DNA of 64,000 nucleotides from Anaerolineae bacterium. GTDB taxonomy: Bacteria; Chloroflexota; Anaerolineae; Aggregatilineales; Phototrophicaceae. The stretch spans positions 29,724-93,723 of the forward strand of contig JALOOG010000012.1 of assembly GCA_025454525.1 (NCBI GenBank), read 5' to 3'. A program made the position numbers and the translations under genes. Under the pieces are notes generated by a model that did not search any database, was not told the origin of the DNA, and worked only from the letters and a program-made list of their open reading frames with translations. Of this stretch, positions 53,234 through 62,409 are shown piece by piece. How positions within the stretch are numbered: position 1 is the stretch's first letter; each line of letters starts with the position of its first letter.

Positions 53234-54379
53234 GTGACGATTATCACTATTCGCAAAGTGGACTCTAAAGCAGATTTTAAGGCATTTTTTGAATTTCCAT
53301 GGCAGATTTATCAGACTGATCCAAATTGGACTCCTCCCCTGTTATCGATGCGCCATGAATTGCTAGACAAAGCTAAAAATCCGGCGTGGGAGTACATGGA
53401 AGGGGATTATTTCACTGCATGGCGTGGGGATCAGCTTGTCGGTACGATTGCGGCCTTCGTGAATCATCGGCATAACGAATTTCATGGGGAACAAGTGGCT
53501 TGGTTTGGGGCCTTTGAGTGCTTCAATGATGTAGAGGTAGCTCAACAGCTTTTTATGGCAGCGGAAACATGGGCTAAAACGCGGGGATACACGCGCTTAC
53601 GCGGACCACAAACCTTTACTACCCATGAGGATGTCGGTCTATTAGTAGACGGCTTTGCCCCACCAGTGTTATTGATGCCCTATCACGCGGCCTATTACGC
53701 TGATTTGATCTTACAAGCGGGTTTTCAGCCCACCGTGGAGATCTACAGCTATTATTACGATTGGGTCATGGCCGCTGAACGGAACTTATTTGAACGCTTT
53801 GAAAAGTTGACCGCACGCACCATCAGTCGCACCCAAGCAATGATCCGTCCGATCAATCGCAAAAACTTACGGGGCGATTTTGCGGCCTTTAAAGAGATCT
53901 ATAACAAGGCGTGGGTCGATAATTGGGGCTTTGTCCCCATGACCGAAAAAGAGTTAGACGCGCTAATTGAAGGCTTATCGCTGATCTTTGACCCAGATCT
54001 CGCTTGTTTTGTAACCGTGAATGAGGAAATTGTAGGCTTTTTGATCGTTGTGCCGGATTTTAATCAGGTTTTACATCACGCTTATCCACGCCCCGGAGAA
54101 CCGGAACTCATCACCCTGATTAAAGCGTTGTGGCATTGGAAGATCCGCCCCAAAATCACCGGATCGCGTACTCCGTTAATGGGAGTCCTCAAAGAGTATC
54201 GCAATAAGGGGCTTGATCTGATGATGTACAACCATGTGATGAAAAACCTGAAACGCAAGGGGTATCAGTGGGTCGATTGTGGTTGGATCTTAGACAGCAA
54301 TCAGGCGATGCGAGGGGTGATGGACGGGATCGGCATGAAGATCCATCGCACCTATCGCCTGTATGAGAAATCTCTTTAG
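53234..54379 (+). CDS. GNAT-like N-acetyltransferase family protein
   Basis: A 381-residue protein of the double-length GNAT-related group. Seen: N-terminal TIITIRKVDSKADFKAFFEFPWQIYQTDPNWTPPL, WRGDQLVGTIAAFVNHRHNEF (strands 2-4), the YTRLRGPQTFTTHEDVGLLVDGF line and a C-terminal half with FVTVNEEIVGFLIVVPDFNQVL and LKEYRNKGLDLMMYNHVM, the acetyl-CoA pyrophosphate-loop position. The substrate is unknown. I chose GTG at 53234, preceded by AGAGGAAAG; longer starts cross the probable promoter. Confidence 0.8.
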   Translation: MTIITIRKVDSKADFKAFFEFPWQIYQTDPNWTPPLLSMRHELLDKAKNPAWEYMEGDYFTAWRGDQLVGTIAAFVNHRHNEFHGEQVAWFGAFECFNDVEVAQQLFMAAETWAKTRGYTRLRGPQTFTTHEDVGLLVDGFAPPVLLMPYHAAYYADLILQAGFQPTVEIYSYYYDWVMAAERNLFERFEKLTARTISRTQAMIRPINRKNLRGDFAAFKEIYNKAWVDNWGFVPMTEKELDALIEGLSLIFDPDLACFVTVNEEIVGFLIVVPDFNQVLHHAYPRPGEPELITLIKALWHWKIRPKITGSRTPLMGVLKEYRNKGLDLMMYNHVMKNLKRKGYQWVDCGWILDSNQAMRGVMDGIGMKIHRTYRLYEKSL

Positions 54380-55672
54380 CTAAGGTTGTTGATCAACCTC
54401 ATCGATCACCGCGTTGACTGCTTCTTCAGCCGTTTGACTGCCATTCAGCACAGCGGCTAAAGCGGTCTGCATGGCACGGATCAACCGGCCGCCGTTGACT
54501 TCCGTAATCGGTAGAAGCGCATGTGTCAGCAATTGATCCATGAGATCGGTTTCGATGCCTTCTACTGACCAAGCGCGCAAAGCATCGCGTTGAGAAGGCA
54601 ACAAGGTTAAGTGTTGGGCCATCTGGCGTTGTCGTTCTTCATCCATCATCCAATTGATGAACCGTGCGCTAAGGTCTTGTTGTTCGAGATCAGAGGCTAT
54701 GATTACCCAAACCCAGCCATTCATCACCGTTAAAGGATCACCACTTACAGTTGGGATCGGTGCTAAAGTGAATTGAATTTCATCCTGCTGATAAGCATTG
54801 AAACTACTTACATTGATTACAGCGGCATCTACTGCCTGATCCCAAAACCGCGCCCGATAATCTAACGCACTGGTATAGGTGAAGATCTCGGAAGTGATTA
54901 AGTTCTCTTGTTGAGCCTGTTCATAAAAGGTTAAAACGGTTTGCAACGCGATCGGGTTAAGGATCATTGCGCCTTCGGCCGGCGGGGTACCTCCGGCCGA
55001 AAAATATTGCAGTAGTAAGACATCGGGCCGGGTTCCGGGAAAGACTAAAGTGATCTCACGTTCGATCAAGGTGTTTAGCGTCCACCGCGTCGGCATATTG
55101 TTTTCCGGACGATAGATCATCGCGCTCACATCTAACAGATAAGGCAAACCGTAGAGTTGCTGCTCAATTTGTCCCATTTGCAAAGCGATCGGGTAAAGAT
55201 TACCCAAAACACTAGAGGAGATCCGTCCTTCCAACGGTTGAATTAAGTTACCCTGTTCAGCCGCGATCAGATCTTCAACGCGCATCAAAGTCACATCCGG
55301 TAAAGCACCGGGGGCGACGACGCTGGCCGTCCGTAATGTCCCCATAATCCCACCGATGTCTTGAGAGCGCTTGCGTCGAATTTCGATAGTGATATTGGTT
55401 TGTGTCGCCAAAAAAGCATCGATCTGATCATTCCATTGATCTTCGGCTTCTGGTTGATCCACCGGCAAGAGCGCATCTGGAATCCAGACACGTAAGGTAC
55501 GCGGTGTATTTGCATTTTCTGCGGTGACGATGGGTGCAGGGGTCGAAACATCATTAGAGACTGCGGTCAACGTCACGGTAGAGGATGGGGTCTGGGTTGA
55601 AAGAGGTGGGATGCTGCTACATCCGAACAATAGCAGCATCCCACAGATCACAGACAGCCTTATTTGTCGCAT
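54380..55672 (-). CDS. Extracellular solute-binding lipoprotein (family 1)
   Basis: A 430-residue lipoprotein: signal peptide MRQIRLSVICGMLLLFGC with lipidation at Cys18, a Ser/Thr linker, then a periplasmic-binding fold (TLRVWIPDALLPVD ... LPDVTLMRVEDLIAAEQGNLIQPL ... LYGLPYLLDVSAMIYRPE ... SDLEQQDLSARFINWMMDEERQRQMA) as in ABC sugar-binding proteins. No permease or ATPase genes are adjacent. The start at 55672 overlaps the LOG-family stop by one base (TAATG) with AAAGGAA upstream, so it is coupled to that gene. Confidence 0.87.
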   Translation of the reverse strand: MRQIRLSVICGMLLLFGCSSIPPLSTQTPSSTVTLTAVSNDVSTPAPIVTAENANTPRTLRVWIPDALLPVDQPEAEDQWNDQIDAFLATQTNITIEIRRKRSQDIGGIMGTLRTASVVAPGALPDVTLMRVEDLIAAEQGNLIQPLEGRISSSVLGNLYPIALQMGQIEQQLYGLPYLLDVSAMIYRPENNMPTRWTLNTLIEREITLVFPGTRPDVLLLQYFSAGGTPPAEGAMILNPIALQTVLTFYEQAQQENLITSEIFTYTSALDYRARFWDQAVDAAVINVSSFNAYQQDEIQFTLAPIPTVSGDPLTVMNGWVWVIIASDLEQQDLSARFINWMMDEERQRQMAQHLTLLPSQRDALRAWSVEGIETDLMDQLLTHALLPITEVNGGRLIRAMQTALAAVLNGSQTAEEAVNAVIDEVDQQP

Positions 55673-56205
55673 TAAGTTCCTTTGCGGATAAGTTCGACCA
55701 CATCTTGGACGGTGTTGGCAAAGAGAAGATTTTCCCAGTAGATCGGAAGGATATAATTGCTCTGTCGGAATGGGGCAAGCATGGTCTCCCAATATTCGCC
55801 ATAACACACTAAGGGACGTGGAGGGATCTCACGCACACGCATCAATTCCCAAACCATCGTCAACTCGTTCAAAGTCCCTACCCCGCCAGGCATCACCACA
55901 TAGCCATCGGCGCGCAAGGTTAAATGGATCACCCGTTCGCGCAAGGTATCATACGGTACGATCCGCTCTACCCATTGATTCGGTTTAACGCGACGCATCG
56001 CCTCAACCGGGGCCGCAGTCACACCGATCACAGGTGCATTGGCTTCGGCTGCGCCTTTGCTGGCAGCCTCCATCACCCCCTTATAGCCCCCCGTCATGAT
56101 ACTAAAACCCGCTTTACCTAATTGCAGCGCGATCTCATAGGTGGTTAGATAATCAGGTTCATTCGGTTGAACAAAAGAACTTCCAAATATTGCAATTGTA
56201 GGCAC
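55672..56205 (-). CDS. LOG-family Rossmann-fold protein
   Basis: A 177-residue protein of the LOG/lysine-decarboxylase-like family: IAIFGSSFVQPNEPDY, FSIMTGGYKGVMEAASKGA and MPGGVGTLNELTMVWE, the last being the PGGxGTxxE signature that binds nucleotide phosphate. Characterised relatives release free cytokinin-type bases from nucleoside monophosphates; many bacterial ones act as nucleotide-monophosphate glycosidases, so that is the likely reaction. It precedes the solute-binding lipoprotein and follows a HIT protein on the same strand, 18 bases apart. Confidence 0.88.
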   Translation of the reverse strand: MPTIAIFGSSFVQPNEPDYLTTYEIALQLGKAGFSIMTGGYKGVMEAASKGAAEANAPVIGVTAAPVEAMRRVKPNQWVERIVPYDTLRERVIHLTLRADGYVVMPGGVGTLNELTMVWELMRVREIPPRPLVCYGEYWETMLAPFRQSNYILPIYWENLLFANTVQDVVELIRKGT

Positions 56206-56223
56206 GTTGTAATCTCCAAAGAT

Positions 56224-56568
56224 TTAGTTAGGTAACATTCTACCCAGTTTTCGACCCCCTACTAGGTGCATGTGTAGATGATACACTTCTTGACCACCAT
56301 CCGCTCCACAATTGACGATCAAGCGATAACCGCTTTCGGCAATCCCCTGCTCTGTTGCGATCTGCTTAGCTACCACAAACATCCGCCCCAAAATGGCTTC
56401 ATCCTCTGGGAAGACATCGTTTACAGTCGCAATTTCTTTGTTAGGTACGATCAATATATGGGTAGGGGCTTGTGGATGGATGTCCCGAAACGCCGTTACC
56501 CAGTCATCTTGATAAACAATATCAGCGGGAATCTCTTTGGCAATAATCTTCGAGAAAATCGTGGTCAT
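56224..56568 (-). CDS. HIT-family nucleotide hydrolase
   Basis: A 114-residue histidine-triad protein of the Hint/HinT type: [18 protein letters not shown] at the N-terminus, [18 protein letters not shown], and the triad HLHMHLVGG near the C-terminus. It hydrolyses nucleoside phosphoramidates or similar AMP conjugates. The start at 56568 has TAGGAG 11 bases upstream; a start at 56598 would add ten unrelated residues. It is the first gene of the HIT-LOG-solute-binding run. Confidence 0.92.
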   Translation of the reverse strand: MTTIFSKIIAKEIPADIVYQDDWVTAFRDIHPQAPTHILIVPNKEIATVNDVFPEDEAILGRMFVVAKQIATEQGIAESGYRLIVNCGADGGQEVYHLHMHLVGGRKLGRMLPN

Positions 56569-56613
56569 GTTTTGGTTTGCTCCTAGCGTTGGATCCACCT
56601 AGATACGCTTGAA

Positions 56614-56643
56614 TTGGCTATTTTGGTAACACATGGTTATAAT
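56614..56643 (+). promoter_or_regulatory. Putative promoter of mogA/moaB gene
   Basis: TTGGCT, 18 bases, TATAAT, ending 47 bases before the ATG at 56691. Confidence 0.55.
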
Positions 56644-56690
56644 TATACCCTTAAGTTTTCAAAAAGACACTTAAGTTTAGGAAGTTGCAG

Positions 56691-57203
56691 ATGAGTGTAA
56701 ACGAACATCGCGAAAAAGCTGGACATGGGCCGATTCAAGTTGCGATCGTCACCGTGAGCGATACCCGTACCCCAGAAACAGACGCAAATCGACGGTATAT
56801 TGAGGCGCGTTTGGTAGAGTTAGGACACGAGATCGCCGCGTATCGCTTGATCAAAGATGAACCGGATCAAGTGGAGGCGGTTTTAAATGAACTGGTTGCA
56901 CTTCAGGGCGTTCAGATTATTCTGTTTAATGGTGGAACGGGGATCGCTCCGCGTGATACCACTTATGATGTGATTAGCCGGAAGTTAGATAAAACGCTCC
57001 CGGGTTTTGGGGAATTGTTTCGCATGTTGAGCTATCAGGAAGTGGGTGCGGCTGCGATGTTAAGTCGGGCTACGGGTGGGGTTTATCAGAATGTGGTGGT
57101 GTTTTCTACTCCCGGTAGTCCGAACGCGGTACAGGTTGCCTTAGAAAAATTGATTCTGCCAGAGATCAATCATCTTGCATGGGAAGTGGTGCGTAAATTT
57201 TAA
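56691..57203 (+). CDS. Molybdenum cofactor protein MogA/MoaB family
   Basis: A 170-residue molybdopterin adenylyltransferase-like protein: [68 protein letters not shown]. Members adenylylate molybdopterin (MogA) or bind it (MoaB). No other molybdenum-cofactor gene is in the window. The ATG at 56691 has AGGAAG upstream and is preferred to a TTG at 56685. Own promoter. It implies molybdoenzymes in the organism. Confidence 0.9.
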   Translation: MSVNEHREKAGHGPIQVAIVTVSDTRTPETDANRRYIEARLVELGHEIAAYRLIKDEPDQVEAVLNELVALQGVQIILFNGGTGIAPRDTTYDVISRKLDKTLPGFGELFRMLSYQEVGAAAMLSRATGGVYQNVVVFSTPGSPNAVQVALEKLILPEINHLAWEVVRKF

Positions 57204-57251
57204 ACGCCCAACACAAGTTTCTGATACAATGATCACACAAGTAACCTCAGA

Positions 57252-57298
57252 AAAGTTTCTTGCATCCGACTCCACCCTACACCCTAGCCCTCACCCAT
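57252..57298. repeat. Short interspersed repeat, copy A
   Basis: AAAGTTTCTTGCATCC and CCCTAGCCCTCACCCAT, separated by 14 bases, match 63367-63406 (copy B, with a 7-base shorter middle) in the same orientation. Copy B sits inside insertion-sequence debris, so copy A is probably a remnant of the same element in the gap between mogA and the YggT gene. It does not encode anything. Confidence 0.55.
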
Positions 57299-57389
57299 AC
57301 CTGAGTAGGGAACTAGCGTGCGTGGTATGGGCTGATCCGTCTCCATGGGTGGGATATTTTTCTGTGATTACTCAGACAAAGGATAACTT

Positions 57390-57824
57390 ATGACCTCAAG
57401 AGATCCGAATCGGCGTTCAAAAGCCAAAATTGAAGACGTTGGCGGACGGAGACGAGAGCAGATTATCGAAGACCCGTCTCGCGCCCGCGCTCATACCTTA
57501 AATCGCGTGGGTCAATTGGTCTATTTGCTTAATGGGATCTTGATCGGACTGATCGCGATTCGGGTGGTGTTAAAAGTCGTTGCGGCCAACCCGACACAAC
57601 CCTTTGCACGTTTTGTTTATGGGTTTACGCAACCTTTTACCGCGATCTTTGAAGGTTTGGTACAAAATCCAACTTTTGGGAATGGAACTCCGCTGAATGT
57701 GCTTGAGTTCACCTCGCTGTTTTCGATCGTGGTGTATCTGTTTGTGGCGTGGATCATCGTGCGGTTGATCAAGATCGTATTTGCGTCGTCACGTCCAAAA
57801 CGGATCCACACTTATGAAGAATGA
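57390..57824 (+). CDS. YggT family membrane protein
   Basis: A 144-residue protein: a basic, hydrophilic N-terminal ~45 residues, then two hydrophobic segments (about 48-66 and 110-130) with FVYGFTQPFTAIFEGLVQNP between, typical of the YggT/YlmG family. Relatives affect cell division, osmotic resistance or, in plastids, cytochrome b6f assembly. ACAAAGGATAA precedes the ATG. The gene stands alone before a tRNA gene. Confidence 0.82.
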   Translation: MTSRDPNRRSKAKIEDVGGRRREQIIEDPSRARAHTLNRVGQLVYLLNGILIGLIAIRVVLKVVAANPTQPFARFVYGFTQPFTAIFEGLVQNPTFGNGTPLNVLEFTSLFSIVVYLFVAWIIVRLIKIVFASSRPKRIHTYEE

Positions 57825-57828
57825 CCCT

Positions 57829-57856
57829 TTGAACCGATGAAAAATCGGGTTATAAT
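57829..57856 (+). promoter_or_regulatory. Putative promoter of tRNA-Ser gene
   Basis: TTGAAC, 16 bases, TATAAT, ending 18 bases before the mature tRNA start. Strong match. Confidence 0.65.
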
Positions 57857-57874
57857 CATCTTATTCAACCGATT

Positions 57875-57964
57875 GGAGAGGTGCTAGAGTGGTTGAATAG
57901 GCTCGTCTCGAAAACGAGTATAGCCCCAAAAGGGCTATCGAGGGTTCGAATCCCTCCCTCTCCG
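57875..57964 (+). tRNA. tRNA-Ser (anticodon CGA)
   Basis: A 90-base class II tRNA. Acceptor GGAGAGG pairs with CCTCTCC; anticodon stem CTCGT/ACGAG encloses loop CTCGAAA, so the anticodon is CGA and reads UCG. A long variable arm TAGCCCCAAAAGGGCTA fits serine. The T arm is GAGGG-TTCGAAT-CCCTC. The discriminator is G at 57964; a full CCA is not encoded (CACC follows). Own promoter and terminator. Confidence 0.96.
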
Positions 57965-57972
57965 CACCATAA

Positions 57973-58007
57973 AAAATCGGTGGGAAGATAACCCACCGAT
58001 TTTCGTT
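57973..58007 (+). terminator. Terminator after tRNA-Ser
   Basis: A 12-bp perfect stem AAAATCGGTGGG ... CCCACCGATTTT with a 7-base loop and CGTTT tail; may also end the converging secreted protein gene. Confidence 0.85.
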
Positions 58008-58024
58008 TATCTAGTCAAGACCGA

Positions 58025-58780
58025 TTAACCTTGCAATTCTTCGATCGTATCTTCAAGCTCACTTGGTAAACGATCGAATGCAATCCCTTCACCAGAGAAT
58101 AACGCCCAACCACGCCCATCTAAAGCCAAAGTCACACGGAAAAATTCAACACTATCACCGTTTTGTTCGCGAAGTTCTTCGATAAACGCTTCAGGAATAT
58201 CACCGTTCCAATTGGCCGCATTGAACCCTTTCAACACAACCCAAGTGTCTTCATCAGCGCCAAAAATCACTTCTTTGATGATGTCTTCTTCTTCGCTGGC
58301 AGCTTCTAACACATCTTCAAGATCACCCGAAATGCCGTCCGCCCAGAATTTGTTATCATCGTACAAGATCACGACCCCACCATCAGGCGCAAAAGCGACC
58401 CCGTGGATCGTTTCATCATCGTCGATCAACTCTTCTAATTGATCTTCCACATCACGCGAGAGATCATCCCAGAACATGCCGTTTTCAGCCGAGATCAACC
58501 AACCCCCTTCGGGAGCAAAGGCCACAAAGAAAATTTCTTCACGTTCTTCATTGATTTCACGCAGCTGATCGTTAAAAGCACGCGGGACATCGTTGGTCGT
58601 GTAGCCATTGCCTCCATGAAGCACTGCCCAACCTTCATCTTCATTAAAGGCGATTTGTTTGATGGTTACTTCCTCTTGAGCCGGTTTACGTTGAGCAGTT
58701 GTCGCAGAAACCAACAGGAAAGTGGTTAACGCCACAAAAAGCACACGGAGAATCATTTGACGCTTGCTGTTCATAGACAT
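58025..58780 (-). CDS. Secreted acidic repeat protein, unknown
   Basis: A 251-residue exported protein. A signal peptide (about residues 1-30, ending SATTA-Q) precedes five units of about 45 residues. Each has a hydrophobic strand F-x-x-x-(G/E)GWxVLxxxxG(F/Y)xxxxxP and an acidic helix such as DVEDQLEELIDDDE or ELEDTIEELQG. The strand part (AFAPDGGVVILYDDNKFW) resembles propeller blades, but the helix insert differs. Very acidic overall. Two ATGs (58780, 58774) fit AAGGAG. Function unknown; extracellular binding or structural role (inference). Confidence 0.7.
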   Translation of the reverse strand: MSMNSKRQMILRVLFVALTTFLLVSATTAQRKPAQEEVTIKQIAFNEDEGWAVLHGGNGYTTNDVPRAFNDQLREINEEREEIFFVAFAPEGGWLISAENGMFWDDLSRDVEDQLEELIDDDETIHGVAFAPDGGVVILYDDNKFWADGISGDLEDVLEAASEEEDIIKEVIFGADEDTWVVLKGFNAANWNGDIPEAFIEELREQNGDSVEFFRVTLALDGRGWALFSGEGIAFDRLPSELEDTIEELQG

Positions 58781-59001
58781 CTCGCTCCTTTGAAAGATTT
58801 CTCATACCATACTAATCGTAACACAGGTTTGTCCGATCGTTGCATCAGAATTGATTAAAATTCTCAATACATCCCTATGGTTCTTGATTCTTCATGGCAT
58901 AGAGTTTAGCCAGATAAGCGCTATCGATAAACTGATTTTTAACGCGAAAGGGGTGAATCGCGCAAGCTTACGCAGTATAACTATTTGATGAGATTTGAGA
59001 T

Positions 59002-59034
59002 TTAAAGGGACGGTGACGCACCACCCCTTTAAAC
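59002..59034 (-). terminator. Hairpin terminator of the gcv operon
   Basis: TTTAAAGGG ... CCCTTTAAA with inner GGTG/CACC pairs, 13 bases beyond the gcvPB stop. The rest of 58781-59047 shows no gene. Confidence 0.7.
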
Positions 59035-59047
59035 TCCGTTGATTTCG

Positions 59048-60544
59048 TTATTCGACTGTGCCACCCTTCATGATCGGGGCGCAACATAAAACCAATTGTT
59101 TTGCGGCCCGCACTTCATCCAAGCGTTTTACCGGCATGGTGTGCGGTGCAGAGGTCAACAAAGACGGATTTTCCTTAGCTTCACGGGCGATCTGTTTCAT
59201 CGCATCGATAAATTCATCTAAGGTCTCTTTCGTCTCGGTTTCGGTGGGTTCGATCAACAACGCTTCCGGTACAATCAGCGGGAAGTAGTTGGTAGGCGGA
59301 TGGATACCGTAATCCATCAAACGCTTAGAGATGTCCAGAGCATGGATACTTTCTGCACCGTCAAGATGTGCTTCGATCACAAATTCATGACCACAAGCGC
59401 GGTTATACGGGATCTTGTAGGTGTCTTTGAGTTGTGAGCGCACATAATTCGCGTTTAATACGGCATGTTTAGAGACCTCAAACAAGCCTTCCCCACCATA
59501 AGCCCGAATATAGGCATAAGCACGGGTGTGCATCCCGAAATTGCCATGGAAGGCCTTTAACCGCCCGATCGTTTTCTCCGGTTTAACAAACCCGTATAAC
59601 GGATATTCATCCTCATGATCGGCCGGTTCGACAATATCGACCCACGGCATCGGTAAAAACGGTTTCAACTTTGAATTTACACCCACCGCCCCACACCCCG
59701 GCCCACCGCCCCCATGCGGCGTTGAGAAGGTCTTATGGAGGTTGTAGTGCATCACATCAAAGCCCAATTCACCAGGTTTGACGATGCCCATCAACGCATT
59801 CATATTCGCGCCGTCCATGTACATCAAACCGCCCGCTTGATGTACCATATCGATGATCTTGAGGATGCCACGTTCAAACAAGCCTAACGTGCTGGGGACG
59901 GTGATCATCATGCCTGCGATGTGTTCGCGTTCAGGGCCTTCACAAACCGCCCGCAACGCCTCTAAATCGACATCACCATTGTGATCTGACGGCAATTCGA
60001 TCACGGTCATACCGGCCATCGTCACCGTAGCGGGATTCGTGCCGTGTGCGCTGTTGGGGACAAGGATCTTAGTGCGGCTTACATCACCCCGATCTAGGTG
60101 ATATTTGCGGATCATCAAGATCCCCGCAAATTCACCATGCGCTCCGGCCGCGGGATGCAAACTCACCGCATCAAACCCGCTGACTTCGGCCAACCAATTT
60201 TGCAAGGTATACATGACATGGAGCGCACCTTGAATGCTATCTTCATCATTCATCGGATGCAGGCCCGCAAATCCAGTATAACGTGCTACATCTTCATTGA
60301 TCTTCGGGTTGTACTTCATGGTACAAGACCCTAAGGGGTAAAAACCCTTATCGATCGCGTAGTTGAGTTGGCTCAACTTGACAAAATGCCGCACGACCTG
60401 AAGCTCACCCACTTCGGGTAAGCCTAACTCATCCCGAATCAGATCCGCGGGAAGTTCACTTTCAGGCACATCACATACCGGAAGATTCACCCCGATCCGG
60501 CCGGGAGAACTGATCTCATAGATTAAAGGTTCGTTATACTTCAT
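59048..60544 (-). CDS. gcvPB: Glycine dehydrogenase (decarboxylating) subunit 2
   Basis: A 498-residue PLP-containing beta subunit of P-protein, which decarboxylates glycine and passes aminomethyl to lipoyl-GcvH. Seen: LGSCTMKYNPKINE, LHPAAGAHGEFAGILMIR, NSAHGTNPATVTMAG, and the PLP Lys in MHYNLHKTFSTPHGGGGPG. The two-subunit form of P-protein is usual in many bacteria outside Proteobacteria. The start overlaps the gcvPA stop by four bases. It is the last gene of the riboswitch-controlled operon; the T-protein function lies in the fusion at 13728. Confidence 0.96.
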   Translation of the reverse strand: MKYNEPLIYEISSPGRIGVNLPVCDVPESELPADLIRDELGLPEVGELQVVRHFVKLSQLNYAIDKGFYPLGSCTMKYNPKINEDVARYTGFAGLHPMNDEDSIQGALHVMYTLQNWLAEVSGFDAVSLHPAAGAHGEFAGILMIRKYHLDRGDVSRTKILVPNSAHGTNPATVTMAGMTVIELPSDHNGDVDLEALRAVCEGPEREHIAGMMITVPSTLGLFERGILKIIDMVHQAGGLMYMDGANMNALMGIVKPGELGFDVMHYNLHKTFSTPHGGGGPGCGAVGVNSKLKPFLPMPWVDIVEPADHEDEYPLYGFVKPEKTIGRLKAFHGNFGMHTRAYAYIRAYGGEGLFEVSKHAVLNANYVRSQLKDTYKIPYNRACGHEFVIEAHLDGAESIHALDISKRLMDYGIHPPTNYFPLIVPEALLIEPTETETKETLDEFIDAMKQIAREAKENPSLLTSAPHTMPVKRLDEVRAAKQLVLCCAPIMKGGTVE

Positions 60545-61878
60545 GACAGCGCGCCCAACTTCTGAACTAAGGTATCAATCTCTGCCTTGGTATTCATTTC
60601 TGTGACACACAGTAGCATGTGATCTTGTAAGTGCGGGTAATCATTGCCTAGATCATAACCACCGATGATCCCATCCGCGATCAACGAGTCGTTGATTGAC
60701 TGCACCGAACGCGGGCATTTCACCACAAACTCATTAAAGAAGGGCAGTGAGCGATCCACTTGGAAACCAGGCAATTGATCAATCTGATGAGCGGCGTAAT
60801 GTGCCTTGTGATAGCACAATTCGGCCACTTTGCGTAAGCCATTTTTGCCCATCAGTGACATATACACCGCTGCGGCCAAAGCCATTAAGCCTTGATTGGT
60901 GCAGATGTTACTAGAGGCTTTTTCACGCCGAATATCTTGTTCACGCGGACGCAAGGTCATCACAAAGGCGCGTTTGCCGTCCATGTCCACCGTTTCCCCG
61001 ACGATCCGGCCGGCGATTTTGCGGACATATTCGTTCCGAATGGCAAAATAACCCAAGTAAGGCCCGCCAAATTGCAAACCGACCCCCATGGGTTGACCTT
61101 CACCGACCACCATATCCGCGCCTAAATCACCCGGGCTTTTAAACAACGCTAAAGCCATCGGGTTGGCCACAATCACCAGCAACGCGCCCACCGCATGGAC
61201 TTTTTGCGCGAGGATCTTCAGATCTTCAATTTGTCCAAAAAAGTTCGGATAAGCAACCGCCAACATCGCGGTATTTTCATCCAATAACGCGATCAGATCT
61301 TGGATCTTAGCTTGTCCGGTTTCATCCCCAAAGATGCTGAGATCACGCCCCTGATGATAGGTTCGTACTACCTCGCGATATTGTGGATGAATGCCGGGAC
61401 TTAGGATGATCTTATTGCGTTTGTAACGGGTGACTTCCATCGCCACCGTAACAGCTTCTGCGAGACTGGTCGCACCGTCATAATGACTGGCATTCGCAGC
61501 ATCCATTCCGGTTAACGCGCACATCATACTCTGATATTCATAAGTCGCTTGGAGCGTGCCTTGACTCATCTCAGGTTGATAGGGGGTGTAAGCGGTATAA
61601 AATTCACCACGCATCAAAATATGATTCACCACCGACGGGACAAAGTGATGATACGCCCCTGCTCCACGGAATAAGGCAAAATCACCCGCATGTTCATTCG
61701 ACTCCGCCAAAGCTTGCATCTCCGCAGCAATTTCCATCTCGCTAAGCGCCGCGGGGATCGCTAATTTCGGGAAGCGGTGACTGGCCGGCACAGCGTCAAA
61801 GAGATCTTCGATCGTTGTGACCCCGATCGCCGCTAACATTTGTTGACGTTCAATATCTGTATGTGGAATATAACTCAT
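60541..61878 (-). CDS. gcvPA: Glycine dehydrogenase (decarboxylating) subunit 1
   Basis: A 445-residue alpha subunit of P-protein. Seen: YIPHTDIERQQMLAAIGV, FRGAGAYHHFVPSVVNHI, TAYTPYQPEMSQGTLQATYEYQSMMCALTGMDAANASHYDGAT, and TLRPREQDIRREKASSNICTNQGL. It assembles with GcvPB. The start lies 44 bases after the gcvH stop and the stop overlaps gcvPB by four bases, giving the order gcvH-gcvPA-gcvPB. Confidence 0.96.
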   Translation of the reverse strand: MSYIPHTDIERQQMLAAIGVTTIEDLFDAVPASHRFPKLAIPAALSEMEIAAEMQALAESNEHAGDFALFRGAGAYHHFVPSVVNHILMRGEFYTAYTPYQPEMSQGTLQATYEYQSMMCALTGMDAANASHYDGATSLAEAVTVAMEVTRYKRNKIILSPGIHPQYREVVRTYHQGRDLSIFGDETGQAKIQDLIALLDENTAMLAVAYPNFFGQIEDLKILAQKVHAVGALLVIVANPMALALFKSPGDLGADMVVGEGQPMGVGLQFGGPYLGYFAIRNEYVRKIAGRIVGETVDMDGKRAFVMTLRPREQDIRREKASSNICTNQGLMALAAAVYMSLMGKNGLRKVAELCYHKAHYAAHQIDQLPGFQVDRSLPFFNEFVVKCPRSVQSINDSLIADGIIGGYDLGNDYPHLQDHMLLCVTEMNTKAEIDTLVQKLGALS

Positions 61879-61922
61879 AACTTCACTCGACTACTCAACT
61901 CCACTGGACAACTTTTCACCGA

Positions 61923-62315
61923 TTACCGATTCTGACAATACTCCTCATAGGCGCTTGCATCTAACAGATCCGCAAAATCGCCCGCACCCTCAATTTTGAA
62001 TTTCACCAACCAACCTTCACCATAAGGATCAGAGTTCACCAATTCCGAATTGCTGGAAAGCTCATCGTTGACTGCAAAGACTATCCCGCTCACTTGGGCG
62101 TAAACATCCGAGACGGCCTTTACCGATTCGACTGACCCAAAGGAATCGCCCTTAGAGAATTTTTGGCCCACACTCGGTAGATCCACATACACGATGTCAT
62201 TCAGCGCATCTTGGGCGTAATCGCTGATCCCCATGGTCACAATGTCACCTTCGACACGCACCCATTCATCGCTTCTGGCATACTTTAGATCGGAAGGGAA
62301 TTTCAACTTGGCCAT
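61923..62315 (-). CDS. gcvH: Glycine cleavage system H protein
   Basis: A 130-residue lipoyl carrier that shuttles the aminomethyl group between P-protein and T-protein. The lipoyl Lys lies in FGSVESVKAVSDVYA, and DEWV and GISDYAQDALNDIVYVDLP are family marks. I chose the ATG at 62315, preceded by AAAGGAA; an upstream frame at 62354 would reach into the riboswitch expression platform. First gene of the operon, just below a glycine riboswitch. Confidence 0.96.
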   Translation of the reverse strand: MAKLKFPSDLKYARSDEWVRVEGDIVTMGISDYAQDALNDIVYVDLPSVGQKFSKGDSFGSVESVKAVSDVYAQVSGIVFAVNDELSSNSELVNSDPYGEGWLVKFKIEGAGDFADLLDASAYEEYCQNR

Positions 62316-62352
62316 GATTAGTGTTCCTTTCTTAAGAAAGTATTGTGAAAAC

Positions 62353-62377
62353 AAAAAGACGCGCAGCGCTGCGCGTC
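62353..62377 (-). terminator. Riboswitch expression-platform terminator
   Basis: On the reverse strand a 20-base perfect palindrome (62377-62358, core GCAGCGCTGC) is followed by TTTTT. It lies between the glycine aptamer and gcvH and would end transcription when formed; glycine binding should prevent it. Confidence 0.85.
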
Positions 62378-62409
62378 CTGTCGGTAGCTACCTTCAGAGC
62401 GATGCGGCG

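Noticed and set aside
53071..53268. A 65-codon frame with GGAG upstream before the acetyltransferase
   Set aside because: Overlaps the probable promoter and the first 35 bases of the acetyltransferase in another frame; Cys/His-rich text looks like chance.
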